The notes below the pieces were generated by a model. That model did no database searches, was not told the origin of the DNA, and was given only the letters and a program-made list of their open reading frames with translations. A program made the translations under genes and the position numbers. From Aphanomyces cochlioides (Eukaryota > Oomycota > Saprolegniomycetes > Saprolegniales > Verrucalvaceae), in assembly GCA_019828595.1 (NCBI GenBank), contig JAHQRK010000003.1:682001-746000 (forward strand): 64,000 nt of DNA. Reading direction: 5' to 3'. This document shows positions 1-11,166 of the stretch, one piece after another (positions within the stretch are counted from its first letter, which is position 1; every line of letters starts with the position of its first letter).

Positions 1-2
1 GC

Positions 3-2282
3 AGCGCCAAGCGTCATGATTCGACCAGTGGAAAGATCGTTCCCGTTCGTGAACGTCTTGCTCGAGCGTCGGCAAATCCCGCGACGATGGACGACGTGAA
101 GGAGATGCGCATGCGGAAGAGCAAAGAGCTCTACCAGTCGAAGCGCGTGTACAAACTCGGTCAGCTCAAGGGAATGTACAAACGCCAAGCGCATTTGCAT
201 CCCAACTCGCAATTTCGCGCCGGCTGGGATCTCTTCATGATTGTCCTGCTCATCTACACTTCAGTCTTGACGGTGCGTCCGTCTGCACCCTTGCAACTTG
301 CGCTCACACATTGGTAGCCGTACGAGATTGCATTCGTCGAGACGGTGACGGTCGATGGCCTCTTTATCACAGATCGCTGCGTCGACGCGTCGTTCCTCAT
401 GGACATGATCTTCAACTTCATGACGCCGTTCGTGGACAAGGAGAACAACCAGCTCGTTGAAGACGTTCGCCAAATCGCTCTCAATTACCTCCAAGGTCAA
501 ACGTCGCCGGTGGACGGTGTAGGAGTGACGCCATGGCGTAGGCTGGTTCATTCTCGACTTTGTCTCGATCGTCCCATTCGACTTGCTCAGCATGGTGCGG
601 CGACTCCCTCGCTCTCGTGTCACCTCGGATGGAGTAGGGGTTTTCATCGAGCGACTCACCGCCCGTGCCTGGGAAGAAGGACGTCGCTCAGCAGTTGAAG
701 ATCATCCGCATCATTCGCCTCTTTCGTCTCATCAAACTCGTGCGCGTTCTGCGGGCGTCGCGCATTTATTCGCGCTGGGAAGCCATCCTCGGGTAACCCT
801 TCTCCGACGAAAATGGACGGCTGAGAAGCGTCGACGCAGATTCAAGTACACGAGCGTCAAGCTGGCCAAGTTCCTCTCTGGGGTCTTGATTCTAGCACAC
901 TGGTTGGCATGTCTGTGGGGTCTCACGCCGTCTCTGGAAGACGATGGGCAGAACGAGACCAACTGGATGCAAGCGTACGGCGTCAATCCCAACAGCGCGC
1001 TCGAGAAATACGTCGTCTCGCTCTACTGGAGTGTCATGACGATTGGTACAGTCGGGTATGGCGACGTTCAGCCCAAGACTGACTTTGAGCGGTGTATCTG
1101 CATCTGCTGCATGCTCTGCGGCGGCGGAACGTACGCTTACAGTAAGTCCAACCATCGTTGTCAAGGATTCATGGACTGCCGGTAGTCATTGGTGCTGTCT
1201 GTGGCCTCGTGGCGTCGATGGATGAAGCCGAGACGGAATTCAACCAGCAAATGGTACCTCTATCCATCCTGCACTCACGGAACTTCACGGAGCGACGGTG
1301 TAGGATCACTTGAATGTGTACATGAACAAGGAGAAGGTTCCCCGCGATATGAAGATCAAGCTCCGCGAGTATTTCCTCCACAGTCGCGACCTTCTCCAGC
1401 ACAAATACTTCAGCCACGTGATTGCAACCTTGTCGCCAGGACTGCGCGGCCTCATCTCTGTCTACACGAACGGCGAATGGGCCAACAACATTTACTTCTT
1501 CAACGGTGGGCCATACGACGAACATGTTCGCTTCGTCACGGCCATCACGCAGCATCTCCGCGCGGAACTGTACCCGCCGAATGAAAACATCATCGATTTG
1601 GGCGATCCGACCGACAAGATGTACATCGTTTCCAAGGGAATCGTCGCTCGTCTCGGCCGCGTCCTCGGCAAAGGTCGCTTCTTTGGCGAAGATGTCATTC
1701 TGAGCCACGGGATCCGCCACTACACGGTGCGCACTCTCACGTACGTCGATGCGTACTCGCTGTCGCGCACGGACCTTGAGAGTGTGCTTGCCAATGGCCT
1801 CTTTCCCTTCAAGTCCAAGAAGATCCGCGTCGCTGCGTCGTTTCTCGCGTTGAAGCGTCTGCTGCAATCTCTCATGTTCGAACTTCGTGCCCACCGTCGA
1901 GATCCGTCGCGGCATGTCTCCAAGGACACGGAAACGACATGGATGCGCAATAATTTGCTCGGGGACAGCAATTCAACTCGCAAAGAAGTGCTAAAGCACT
2001 TGACGAAAGCGATCGCGCAGCTCACGGAAGCCGTCAAGCATTGCGACGAATCCATCGCGGACGCCGCGCTTCCCAAGCAGACCCACGAGGACGCTGCAAC
2101 GAACGACAGCACTGGGTACGATATTGACACGTCTCGGGAGTGACTTTGCATGTTGTAGGGAGGTGCTGGCGGTGCACAAGCGGCCCGATTCCGTCGCGAC
2201 GTCCAAGCAATTGCTCATCCAAGCCATTGCGTTGCTTGAGAAGTTGGCCGATTCGCGGCAATCGCCCGTGGAAGTCGACTAG
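3..2282 (+). CDS. Voltage-gated K+ channel with cNMP-binding-like domain (5' partial)
   Basis: Six-TM cation channel that would conduct K+ across a membrane. The frame is open from base 3 through the Met at 87, so the true start probably lies upstream of the window. Eight exons join in phase: 3-272, 318-495, 542-594, 638-792, 840-1141, 1186-1253, 1304-2115, 2159-2282 (653 codons, then TAG). Visible parts in order: S1-S3, an Arg/Lys-rich S4-like stretch (RIIRLFRLIKLVRVLRASR), S5, a pore with GTVGYGDV (GYGD is the K+ filter), a C-linker (KIKLREYF), and a cyclic-nucleotide-binding fold with FFGEDVIL. The usual Arg-Thr/Ser-Ala phosphate-binding triplet after the GE is not obvious, so ligand binding may be lost, as in KCNH channels. 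The gene converges on TFIP11 with only 11 bp between stops. Family assignment is firm; exact subfamily is not. Confidence 0.85.
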
Positions 2283-2293
2283 TCTATTTATCC

Positions 2294-4504
2294 TTATGCT
2301 CTCTTAACCAACTCGTCCACGTCGATCGGTTCAAACTTGCCCTTGGACGTCTCGATGAAGACAAGGCTGTGGTCGATCACGATGTGCTGCTTGCCAAAGC
2401 CATAGACTTGTTGGCCGTCTTGGTTCTTATGCCGCGGGACGAACTCAATGTTATGGAGCTGCGCGTACTCTTCAACGACGTCGCGCATGTTGACATCATG
2501 CACTTCATGCTTGGGATTGACTGGCGCAACACGTTTCTTTCCACGCAGCAAGGCATCTTCATACGTCGATGGGAGCGCTTTCAAACCGGACAGCTCGGAC
2601 GCTTGCTGGATGCATTGCATGAGTTGGAGCGCGCCGTGGAATTGCATGCAGATGCGTTCTTCCACCAGGAGCTCGTGCTCTTCAAAGAACGATTTCCAGC
2701 CGAGATACCACGCGAGGATTTCCCGCGGCGCACTCGATGGATTCTGTCGGATCCATTCAGCCAGGACTTTGAGCCACTTGGTGAAGAATTCCGCCTCTAG
2801 AAGCGCAACGAACTGCCGGTCGGGCAAGATGTGATGCCATGCCAGGATCCACTCGAGCGGCTCGAGCTCTTGGGCTTTCGGATTGATCTCAAACTCGCGG
2901 TTGAGGACTCGGATGAGCTTCTTCACGATGTGCTTGTGGGTAAAGACGGCAAAGTCTTCAGGCGTCCACACGTCCTTCCACGGGAGCAAGACGGGAAAGA
3001 TCGACAAGTCGTTGGGATGCCAATTTATGATCGTCCGCGCCAAGGTTTCCCGCATGATAGGATACACTTGCTGCGCAAACTTGGCTTCGAAATGACCGCG
3101 CCATGGCAAAAGCCAGTCGTGGACGCGCTCGACGTCGCTCACATTTTGGCAAATTCGGACGTGATGCTCCAGACGAGGAAGGATGTACTCTGTCAAAATA
3201 GCTTGGACAAGATCAGCCGACAGGAAGCTGTCGAGGAATTCAATCATGTCGAGGCACGGCGCTTGGACATTCCATTGATGGATGCTTGAGATGATCCGAG
3301 GAAAGAGCACTTGTCTCGCCATGTGGTCGTAAATCTTGTTGTGGCGCGTCGCCGAGCCAATGTTTGTACCAAAGACGCTCGCTTCATTCGCATCCAACGA
3401 CGCGACACATGTGGACAGACAATGCTTGACCAAGAGAAAGGAACTTCGGAGCTGCATGGCGTCGTCGTCGACTTGGAGAGGCTGCCATGGACTTGCCAGC
3501 GCTTTGAAGAGCGGAATGCCGAGGGATGGCACAACATCGACGACATGATGGGATTCAAACTCAGCGGGAAACTTTGTCCGCAGCATCACCACAGTGTTCA
3601 CAATTGCCTCGATCGCAGCGACGGGATCTTCTGGTAGTGTTGTTTGCAAGTCTTGCAAGGAGCTCAGCATGACGGAGATGTTGTCGACAAGCTGATTGTC
3701 GTGGCGGATTTTGGTCGAGTCTGTGTCGTGTGTTGCAAGCAAAGCATCGAGGCGCTTACGGTCGACTGATATCCTGGAATTGAGGTCTCGGATCGAGCCT
3801 TCTGTTTGATTGATGATAAGCCGCAGGTTGTAGAGGATTTCTTGTCCTAAGAGAGGCTTCTCGGGAATGGTCTGGGCCTTCAATGAGCTCAGGCCGTCAG
3901 TGTAAACTTGTGCAAGAGGTCCTCGCATGTCGACGACGATATCGATGGCTGTCTTTTCCTCCTGTAAGACGTCTTCCACTGTTTTGCGCTTTCGTTTCTT
4001 TCCACCACCAACAATTCGCTTCCGCCAAGCACCATCGTCTCGAAGTAATTCGTTTGTTGGTTCATTGTCTACTTCATCTGTCTTGCCGTGTAGATCGCGT
4101 TCGATTTCTTTGTTTTGTTTCAGCGTCGGGGCTTCCTTGAAGTCATTGAATCCAAGACCCAGTTGATTCGGACGCGCTTTCACGGCAACAGGGGCAGAAA
4201 CACCTTGCTCATCTTTACCCAATCGACCTTTGAAGCCCATCTTGGCCAACATCTTCATGCCAAATCCCTTGGTGTGCTTTTGCCATGTTCCCAACTTTTT
4301 CACATCGACGGCTGGTAAGGCTGGTTTCGGCCGTGATTCTTCAGGAAGTGGGGATGCTTCAGGTGTCGTTTCTTCAGCTTTACCTTCATCGTCAGGATTC
4401 TCTGCGAGAACGTGCAACATGGCCGAGAATTCCGAGTTAGAGAACCCAAGGCCGGCCATGCTTCGCTTGGTCGCTTCTGCTCTCTGAAGATGTTTCGAGC
4501 CCAC
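2294..4504 (-). CDS. TFIP11: TFIP11/Ntr1-type G-patch splicing factor
   Basis: Single-exon 736-residue orthologue of tuftelin-interacting protein 11 (STIP; yeast Ntr1), which works with the DEAH helicase DHX15/Prp43 to disassemble the intron-lariat spliceosome in the nucleus. A G-patch lies near residues 77-118 (TKGFGMKMLAKMGFKGRLG, then QLGLGFNDF). The centre is the long helical GCFC/TFIP11 region rich in Trp (for example LPWKDVW, LAWYLGWKSFFEE), and the C-terminus carries the family's short terminal fold (GFGKQHIVIDHSLVFIE). Length is close to the animal protein (about 840) minus part of the acidic N-terminal region. The ATG lies at the edge of a very AT-rich upstream tract. Nothing looks broken. 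Confidence 0.93.
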   Translation of the reverse strand: MGSKHLQRAEATKRSMAGLGFSNSEFSAMLHVLAENPDDEGKAEETTPEASPLPEESRPKPALPAVDVKKLGTWQKHTKGFGMKMLAKMGFKGRLGKDEQGVSAPVAVKARPNQLGLGFNDFKEAPTLKQNKEIERDLHGKTDEVDNEPTNELLRDDGAWRKRIVGGGKKRKRKTVEDVLQEEKTAIDIVVDMRGPLAQVYTDGLSSLKAQTIPEKPLLGQEILYNLRLIINQTEGSIRDLNSRISVDRKRLDALLATHDTDSTKIRHDNQLVDNISVMLSSLQDLQTTLPEDPVAAIEAIVNTVVMLRTKFPAEFESHHVVDVVPSLGIPLFKALASPWQPLQVDDDAMQLRSSFLLVKHCLSTCVASLDANEASVFGTNIGSATRHNKIYDHMARQVLFPRIISSIHQWNVQAPCLDMIEFLDSFLSADLVQAILTEYILPRLEHHVRICQNVSDVERVHDWLLPWRGHFEAKFAQQVYPIMRETLARTIINWHPNDLSIFPVLLPWKDVWTPEDFAVFTHKHIVKKLIRVLNREFEINPKAQELEPLEWILAWHHILPDRQFVALLEAEFFTKWLKVLAEWIRQNPSSAPREILAWYLGWKSFFEEHELLVEERICMQFHGALQLMQCIQQASELSGLKALPSTYEDALLRGKKRVAPVNPKHEVHDVNMRDVVEEYAQLHNIEFVPRHKNQDGQQVYGFGKQHIVIDHSLVFIETSKGKFEPIDVDELVKRA

Positions 4505-5051
4505 ACTTTAAAATATCGATTATTTTAAATCATTTTTCAAATTAAATTTAAAATATTATTTAAAATGTCAGTTTTCTTGATCATGCACCTCACTTCGTTG
4601 CTTTTGCATCGGACAGTGATCTTATCACCTCCGTAGTGAGTTCGAGACGACCAAATCCCGCCATGTGCCTCTCTTATAACATTGATCGTGGCTGGGCTCC
4701 CTAGACAGCTCGAGAAGAGTTTGAGACTTGGTTTATCCGGAATCCGGAAAACAACTTCAGCACAAATCAAAGCAGGTCGTTGAAATCGTGCTGGGCGTTG
4801 CCAAGCTTAACATAGATAGCCTGTATATGGCACATCAGCTGACTGGGCAGACTTAACGTGAATGATGTGGATTTGTCTTTAAGGCCCTTGTCATATACGT
4901 GAATGCAGCAGCAGGATTGGATTAAAATAAAAAATACTACTTTTTAAATTCGTCCACCTTGTTAGAAAGATGGGATGTTCTTCTAACGAGGTTTTTGAAG
5001 TTGCAAATTGGTTGGTTTGCTCTAATCGTCGCTTATTTGGTCAAGCGCGTC
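4505..5051. other. Intergenic, AT-rich divergent promoter region
   Basis: About 550 bp between the divergent TFIP11 and NOP53 starts. Bases 4505-4570 are very AT-rich with repeated TTTAAA/AAATTTAAA elements immediately upstream of TFIP11. A copy of the TTTATCCGG motif followed by AATCCGGA lies at 4732-4747. A second AT tract (4921-4948) precedes NOP53. I see no supported gene here. Confidence 0.6.
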
Positions 5052-6500
5052 ATGGTCCGGAAGCGCAAGTTGCAACGCATCCAGCAAGTTGGCGCGGAAG
5101 TCGAAGCGTTTATTGAAGAGCAGAGCGAAGCTACGAAGCTGCAGAACTTCAGTGATGAGCATCTTTTTGCAATCGACACAGGAGGATCGAAGAGCAAGAA
5201 GGCGAAAATTACAAAGGATCCATCCGTCTGGTCCGGGAAGTTTAAGCCTGAAAAAGCCAAGGGACTGCTGAATGCAGTCGACCGTATCAAGGCCAAGCAG
5301 CCTGCTGCACCAGTGGTAATATTGTTCTCGCTTGTAGGCGTCTCACGGCAATGAAATTAGCGCAAATCGACGCGAGGTGGCAAGCCCAAGATGGAAACGT
5401 TGTGGGACGCTGATGGCAATGCAACGACTCCAGCATGGGAAAAAGAAGTTGACGAATTTGTCGCTCCAGCTGTCATCAAGAAGAAAGCGGTACGCATGGT
5501 CTAGCTCATGATTGCTTGAGCGTTTCTGTACATAGCCTCTTGTGCCAGTGCCATCGACAAAGCACAAGGTCAAGGCAGTTGAAGTGGCTGCCGATGGACA
5601 ATCGTACCATCCAGAAGTCAATGCACACAAGGACGTCTTGGCTGAAGCTCGAGCCAAGGAGTTGGAACGACAAGCTAAGCGTGAACAGGAACGTGCGCCA
5701 CTTGCCACTGGCATTTCCAAGGAATACATCAAGGAATCATCAGTAAGCACATCCAAAAGTTTGCTGGTCATATAACATTTGCATGATGCAGGATGAAGAA
5801 GATGAAGAGGACGATAAAGAGCAGTCGGCTAATGATGAAGAGAAACCCGCGGTATGCTTGTGCTCAATGGATAAGAGGCTGATGGTGTCGATGTCTTAGA
5901 GTAAGCCCAAGGAGAAGCTCACTCGCAGCGACCGAAATCGCCAAGCTCGCCATAAAGCTCTTGAAAAGGAGCTCGAAGAACGCCGACTGAACAAGAAGCT
6001 CCTCAAGCAGATCAACAAGTACATGAGATAGCCACGATGGAGGGTTTAAACGTGCTTGTGTAGCGTCAAGACGCTCGAGTCCGAAGTGAAGAAGAGCGAG
6101 AAGAAGTCAAAGCAAAAGACAGAGCTCAAAACTAAACTCAAGGAAAAGAAGCTCGAAGAAGAGCCCGAAGTCATGATTGCCGGCAAGAAGCGGTACCTTG
6201 TCGCTCTCCACAACATCTTGTTGATTCTCTGGTATGTAGAAAAGTCGAGCGACCGACGCTTGTGACGGCTCCAGACGAATTGAGCGGCAATATCCGTGCG
6301 CTCAAGGTACGCTTGTTGATCGTGGATGACCACGTGGAGCTCATGGATTGTGTGTTTAGCCCAAGGGTTCCGCGTTGAAGGATCGATTCGACAGTCTGCT
6401 CAAGCGCAACAAGATTGAAATAGGCAAGACGACGCGCAACAAGACCAAGTGGACCAAATTTGTCCCCAAGCACAAATACAAAGACGACTACACAGTCTAG
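5052..6500 (+). CDS. NOP53: NOP53 ribosome biogenesis protein
   Basis: Orthologue of NOP53 (GLTSCR2/PICT1), the nucleolar factor that recruits the exosome-associated helicase Mtr4 to pre-60S particles for 7S/ITS2 processing. Eight exons join in phase: 5052-5315, 5361-5489, 5536-5742, 5792-5851, 5900-6018, 6064-6192, 6240-6306, 6360-6500 (371 aa). Recognisable blocks are LFAIDTG near the N-terminus, METLWDADGN, GQSYHPEVNAHKDVLAEA, a basic coiled coil (SDRNRQARHKALEKELEERR), and the C-terminal signature ELSGNIRALKPKGSALKDRF with a basic end. I chose the Met at 5052 (MVRKRK) because an in-frame upstream Met at 4959 would add a hydrophobic stretch unlike a nucleolar protein; a short upstream exon cannot be excluded. 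Confidence 0.85.
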
Positions 6501-6590
6501 ACATGCCGCCCCATATATGCAAAATATAGATGAATCCTCTCCATGTATTTTTAGCCACAGCGTGTCTTTCAAACCCGAGCGAGGAACAAC

Positions 6591-8201
6591 ATGCCGCGCG
6601 AACCACTGCCTCGTCGGGTGCGTTCCCTCACGTGGAGCTTGCCTTTCTTGACTATCTTGTTCTAGTCGTTTCAATACGCTAAACCGCGCAAGACGGTCGA
6701 GATCAGCTACGAAGAGTACACGCACAACAAAAATGAAATCCTGAGCAAGATCTACCGCCGGTAAGTCTAGCCGCCTGACGACTGCCAGCGCTTTATCCTG
6801 CGTGTAGATTGTTCTGGCTGGCGTGTCTTGCGACTGCATTTGGATTGATTGCTCTTGTGCTCTACATCGTACGTCGTCACGAGCTTGACCCATCCAGCCA
6901 TTGACATCTTCTTAGATTATCACGTCCAAGTATGCAAACGTTGTGGAATACCGCCGTCCTGTCATGGGTGTTGCGCTCAAGTCGGTCTATATGATCTACT
7001 GGGGCGCATGTGCGGTACGTCCTTGGCTTCCATGGCGCATTGGAGTGAGATTTGAGTAGGCTGTTGCTGCCCATGGCTTTCATTTGCATTTGAAGTGGCG
7101 GCATTTCCTCGAAGATGGCACGCATTTGGTCATGCACTGTCGGTTGTTTGAAGTGTTGGGCCTCTGGTGGTTCTTTTCAGGTGTGCTCTCGTTGTCGCGG
7201 TTGCTTTGACATGACGCTGTTGCATCTTTAGCGGGCTGGTTGCTAGGCGGCATTCTCGCTGCCTTTGGCTTTATTGATTTGATTGTCATCACTGCCAACG
7301 TACCAAATATTATGTACGCCGTGGCAGTCGTCACGCTTGTTGTACGTCGTTGTCGTCTCCTCAGTGACTCATCGATGATTTGTGCGCCTGTAGCTGCAAT
7401 TTATTTTGTGCCCTTGGTTTCTCAAGACGATTCACTCCAAGACGACTCAAATTGACGACATCCTCGGGTAAGACACGAGTCTTCATGCCCTGACGGTCAT
7501 GACTGACATGGTTCAGGTCGGAGTTTCTCGGGAAAACCCGCTTCAGGAATGTCAATGTCGAGCCTTTGACGGATCTTAACGATATTCCATCGGGCCGAGA
7601 TGACGGCAGTGACGAAGACAAGGAGAACTCAAACAAGGAGGAAGAATCCGAGCAAGAGGAGGTACTATGGACACGTCGAAGAGGATCTAAACCTCGACGT
7701 CCGTCTAGGAATCGAGCGACGAGGAGGTGCGGGGGCCAGCGACAGTCATGTTTGCACTCGATCCAAAGCATAAGATCAAGAAGAGCGCCTTCTGGGAACT
7801 CTGGAAGTCGACTGGCGTCGCGTACGTTGTCGTGACGGCCGGTTGTATCATCCATGCTCTTCCAGGGGTTCCTTTTCGTGCAATTTCCGCAACAAGCCTC
7901 CGACACTCGCAGACGTGACCAAGCACTTGAACGCCCAGGGCTTTCATGTCGTCTCGAGCAATTCATCCAAAGACGTGGTCGAGATCTTCTTGTACGGCCA
8001 CGCTGTCGAGTCGTCTGTGCCATTCCTGGCGGAATTTATCTTTGTCTATCCTCGCCAGTTCTTCCAAACCACTTTCAAATGCGAGGTGAGCGCCAAGCGT
8101 CGGTGCTAGCTCTCTTTGACGGACTGATGTAGAGCAAAGAGCGCGCTGCCGACTTTGTCAAGGAATTCCAACTGCATCAACTCATGGACACTGTCGATTA
8201 A
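6591..8201 (+). CDS. Unknown multi-pass membrane protein
   Basis: I do not recognise this family. Eleven exons join in phase from the ATG at 6591 to TAA at 8199-8201 (377 aa); introns are 43-53 nt. The first roughly 40 residues are basic and cytosolic-looking, then about four hydrophobic segments follow (for example LFWLACLATAFGLIALVLYI, SVYMIYWGACAAVAAHGF, and two more up to about residue 180). An acidic, Ser/Glu-rich linker (EDKENSNKEEESEQEEESSD) leads to a soluble C-terminal domain of about 120 residues containing KSAFWELW and YPRQFFQTTF, ending HQLMDTVD. That could be a protein-interaction fold, but this is inference. It lies 90 bp after NOP53 on the same strand and converges on ArgRS. 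Splice junctions are well supported by phase; function is open. Confidence 0.75.
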
Positions 8202-8285
8202 TCAACGATTAGTCTCCTAGCCTTTGGATCTACCTAGCCAATTCAGCTCTACATGGAAAACTCATGGAACAGAGTCGTGTTAGAT

Positions 8286-10649
8286 TTAAATTTGGTCGAG
8301 AGGAGTGATACCAAGCAGCGTAAAGCATGTGTGCATGGTCTTGAGCGTGGCTTGGCAGAGCAGCAAGCGGCTGTTCTGTTCGGGGCTGCCCAAGACGCGG
8401 CATTGCGTGACAAAGACTTGGACCTTCTCCGACAGCGCGTACAAGTACGTGCACAGCCAGTTGGTCGCGAGTTCCTTGTTGATAAAGACGAGCACGTCTT
8501 GGAACTGGAGGAGTTCGACAGCCAACGCAGCTTCGTTCGGGTCGACAATTTGAAGCACGCCGGATTGCTTGGTCGCAAGAGCTTCAACGTCGACGCCAGA
8601 CTTGCGCACAATGGACGACAAGCGCGCATAAGCGAACATCAAGTAGACGGCGGTGTTGCCGTTCGTCGAGAGCATCTTGTCGTAGTTGAACACATAGTTG
8701 GATTGCGGACTGCGCATCAAGTCGAAATACTTGACGGCGCCATAACCGATCAATTCAGCTGCACGGTCGATTTCCGCTTCAGGCAGAGACGTTTGGCCAG
8801 CAGCGATACGTTCCAAGAGAGTGGCCTTCATGCGGGCGCGCGATTCATCGAGCAGGTCAACGAGACGCACAGTTTCGCCTGATCGAGTCTTGAAGCGCTT
8901 GCCCGATTCATCGTTGACGGTACCAAAACCAATATGGTTCACACGATGCTTCGTTGGGTCGAGGATCTTGGCCATCTCGCCGACTTCAAAGAGCAAGCCA
9001 AAGTGATCTTGCTGCGTGTAGTCCGTGTAGATGATGATCCAGTCGGCCTTGATTTCGTGGAGACGATACCACAAAGCGGCGATATCGGTCGTATCATACA
9101 AATACGAGCCGTCGCTCTTGATGAGCATGAAGGGTTGCTTGTACTTCTTGGTGAAGACGACTTTGGCGCCATCGCTGTCTTCAGTAATGCCTTGGGCTTC
9201 GACCATTTCAATCACGCGAGGAATGATCGGGTTGTAAAAGGATTCGCCCATTTCTTCGAGGCGGACGTCCAAGCGATCGTAGACCTTTTGGTACTCCTTG
9301 CGACTCACTTCGCACAAAATCTTCCACGCTTCAAGCGATTCAGGATCGCCAGCTTGGAGCTTCACGACGCCGTCCTTTGAACGCTTGTGGAACGCTTCGT
9401 CTTCGTCGAAACGTTGCTTGGCATTCTTGTACAGTTGTGTCAAGTCTGTGATATCTGGCATTTCTTCTTTCCAGGTTGGGAAGGCATCAGTCAAGTGCGT
9501 GATCAACATGCCGAATTGAGTGCCCCAGTCGCCGACGTGGTTGATACGACGCACATCGTGGCCTTGGAATTCCAAGATGCGGCTCATCGATTCACCGATG
9601 ATCGTCGAGCGCAAGTGACCAACGTGCATGTCCTTAGCAGTGTTGGGCGAGCTGAAATCAATCACAACACGCATTTTCTTGACTGGCGAGGCCTTCACGC
9701 CATCGCGAAGTAGCAATTCCAAGCGGCTCGTCACAAACGGAGCAGTCAAGAATGCGTTGATAAAGCCAGGGCCAGCAACAGATAGCTTTTCAAGCACAGG
9801 GTTAGTTGGCATGGCCGCCACAATGGCATTGGCGACATCACGAGGAGATCCAGGGGCATTGGGTGTGCCTTTGAGCGCAGTAAAGATTGCCATGGAGCTG
9901 GTGCACTGATAGTCACCAAACTTGGGGGTTTTCGTTCGCGACACTTCGACGCGGAAGTTGAGACGTTCTTGCAAACCAGGGAAGGCAGTTTCTACAGCTT
10001 CGACAAAAAGCGATTCAATCACGCCCAAAACATTGTCGTACGTCTTGCCTTGCAATTGCTCAGCCGCCAACGAGCTCTTCTTGGCGACTGAGGTGGTTGA
10101 GGCAGCAGCAGCAGGGACTGCAGCCGTCAATGCCGATGCAAAAGCTGGTCGCTGGAAGAGAGAGTTTACGTATGCACGAGCAGCTTCGAGAGGGTACGTT
10201 TCTTGGGGGAGCCATTCCAATGCTTTTCGGAGAGCAACGCCGACGACAATATCAGCGAGTGTCAATGTATTGCCGACGAGGAAGGTCTTGGTCTTGATCT
10301 TCCCTTCTACGAGAGCTGCCAATGCATCCTTGTCAGTAGTGACACGCAAGACATATTTTTCCCATTCAAGCCAATCGTCCACGGCAAGATCATCGACAGA
10401 AAGCGCACCGGCAGCCGATGCCACGTAGCGCGCAATCACATTGGATCCCACCAATGTTTTTCCATCGGGGAGTTTCAACTGCGCGTCGCTGCCAGTCGAT
10501 TTAAACGTGTATTCAGTTTTGGTTTCATTGAGCGTGATGACGCACTTGAGGGCATCAAAGCCATGCGCAGTCAACACAACGGGCGACATCCAATCTGCTC
10601 CTTCGTTCCGCTTGCGCTTTCCAATTCTGTTGTCTTGAGACCAATGCAC
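8286..10649 (-). CDS. RARS: Arginyl-tRNA synthetase with N-terminal GST-like domain
   Basis: Class I aminoacyl-tRNA synthetase that charges tRNA-Arg; 787 aa, one exon. Residues about 20-190 look like a glutathione-S-transferase C-terminal-type fold (DDWLEWEKYVLRV, then FLVGNTLTLADIVVGVALRK with the N-cap Asp). A short Ala-rich linker is followed by the ArgRS N-terminal additional domain (FGDYQCTSSMAIF), the catalytic core with the HIGH-type motif HVGHLRS and FSSPNTAKDMHVGH, the RINHVGDWGTQFG block, and the DALR anticodon-binding domain ending LLGITPLDQI. There is no canonical KMSKS, as usual for this family (KRFKTRSGE occupies that loop). Met21 (10589) is an equally good start; the first 20 residues are basic and could be an extension or non-coding. 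Confidence 0.93.
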   Translation of the reverse strand: MHWSQDNRIGKRKRNEGADWMSPVVLTAHGFDALKCVITLNETKTEYTFKSTGSDAQLKLPDGKTLVGSNVIARYVASAAGALSVDDLAVDDWLEWEKYVLRVTTDKDALAALVEGKIKTKTFLVGNTLTLADIVVGVALRKALEWLPQETYPLEAARAYVNSLFQRPAFASALTAAVPAAAASTTSVAKKSSLAAEQLQGKTYDNVLGVIESLFVEAVETAFPGLQERLNFRVEVSRTKTPKFGDYQCTSSMAIFTALKGTPNAPGSPRDVANAIVAAMPTNPVLEKLSVAGPGFINAFLTAPFVTSRLELLLRDGVKASPVKKMRVVIDFSSPNTAKDMHVGHLRSTIIGESMSRILEFQGHDVRRINHVGDWGTQFGMLITHLTDAFPTWKEEMPDITDLTQLYKNAKQRFDEDEAFHKRSKDGVVKLQAGDPESLEAWKILCEVSRKEYQKVYDRLDVRLEEMGESFYNPIIPRVIEMVEAQGITEDSDGAKVVFTKKYKQPFMLIKSDGSYLYDTTDIAALWYRLHEIKADWIIIYTDYTQQDHFGLLFEVGEMAKILDPTKHRVNHIGFGTVNDESGKRFKTRSGETVRLVDLLDESRARMKATLLERIAAGQTSLPEAEIDRAAELIGYGAVKYFDLMRSPQSNYVFNYDKMLSTNGNTAVYLMFAYARLSSIVRKSGVDVEALATKQSGVLQIVDPNEAALAVELLQFQDVLVFINKELATNWLCTYLYALSEKVQVFVTQCRVLGSPEQNSRLLLCQATLKTMHTCFTLLGITPLDQI

Positions 10650-11166
10650 TCAAAATGCCAATCGGATCTCCACAAGAAGATGCCACGGACATACGGATAA
10701 TTAACCGGACAACAGATCCCCACTCATGCACCTAAAACGCCCGTTTCCAACCTCCCCGCGCTGTTTGACTGCTGTAGAACAGATCTCTTCGTGCTATTCT
10801 ACCTTGCTCGCTATAGAGGACAGCAGCAAGGAGTGTGCTTGAACTTGCAGCATCAGAGGAAGACGATGGAGCAATCGTTACCATAAACATGAAAACCTTT
10901 CAAAATTTATACGAGCTTCACTTGGACAAGATGGACATCAACTCTCAACTTGACACATCTCTTGCGAGCAGCAAGTCGACGATGATGATCTGCGTTCATC
11001 TTAAAGTAGACATAGTTTAAGAGAGATCGCTCGTTGTAAGACAAGGATGTAGTCCTGAGAGCTTGATGGAAACCTATCTTCCGGATAATGTTGTCCGGAT
11101 AAATATGGTGTCCTTTCAGAATGGATAAGTCAGAAAGATCTCAAATTTGGAAAGGTTGAAACGAGC
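10650..11166 (+). promoter_or_regulatory. Intergenic upstream region of the modular secreted protein
   Basis: About 515 bp between divergent genes. At roughly 11080-11102 two direct copies of CCGGATAA are separated by six bases, about 65-85 bp before the ATG at 11167. A related broken copy (ACGGATAATTAACCGG) occurs near 10692-10707. An open frame at 10835-11020 lacks an ATG start and has no recognisable features. Confidence 0.4.

Noticed and set aside
4600..4680. tRNA-like sequence with GTTCGAGAC
   Set aside because: Only a weak B-box-like string; no A box at the right distance and no cloverleaf could be drawn.
4537..4770. Minus-strand open frame of 76 codons between TFIP11 and NOP53
   Set aside because: It begins at TTG, lies in AT-rich intergenic DNA and shows no domain or splice partners.
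10835..11020. 61-codon plus-strand frame before the modular secreted gene
   Set aside because: Starts at GTG, no ATG near its beginning, no recognisable sequence and no introns linking it to the next gene.
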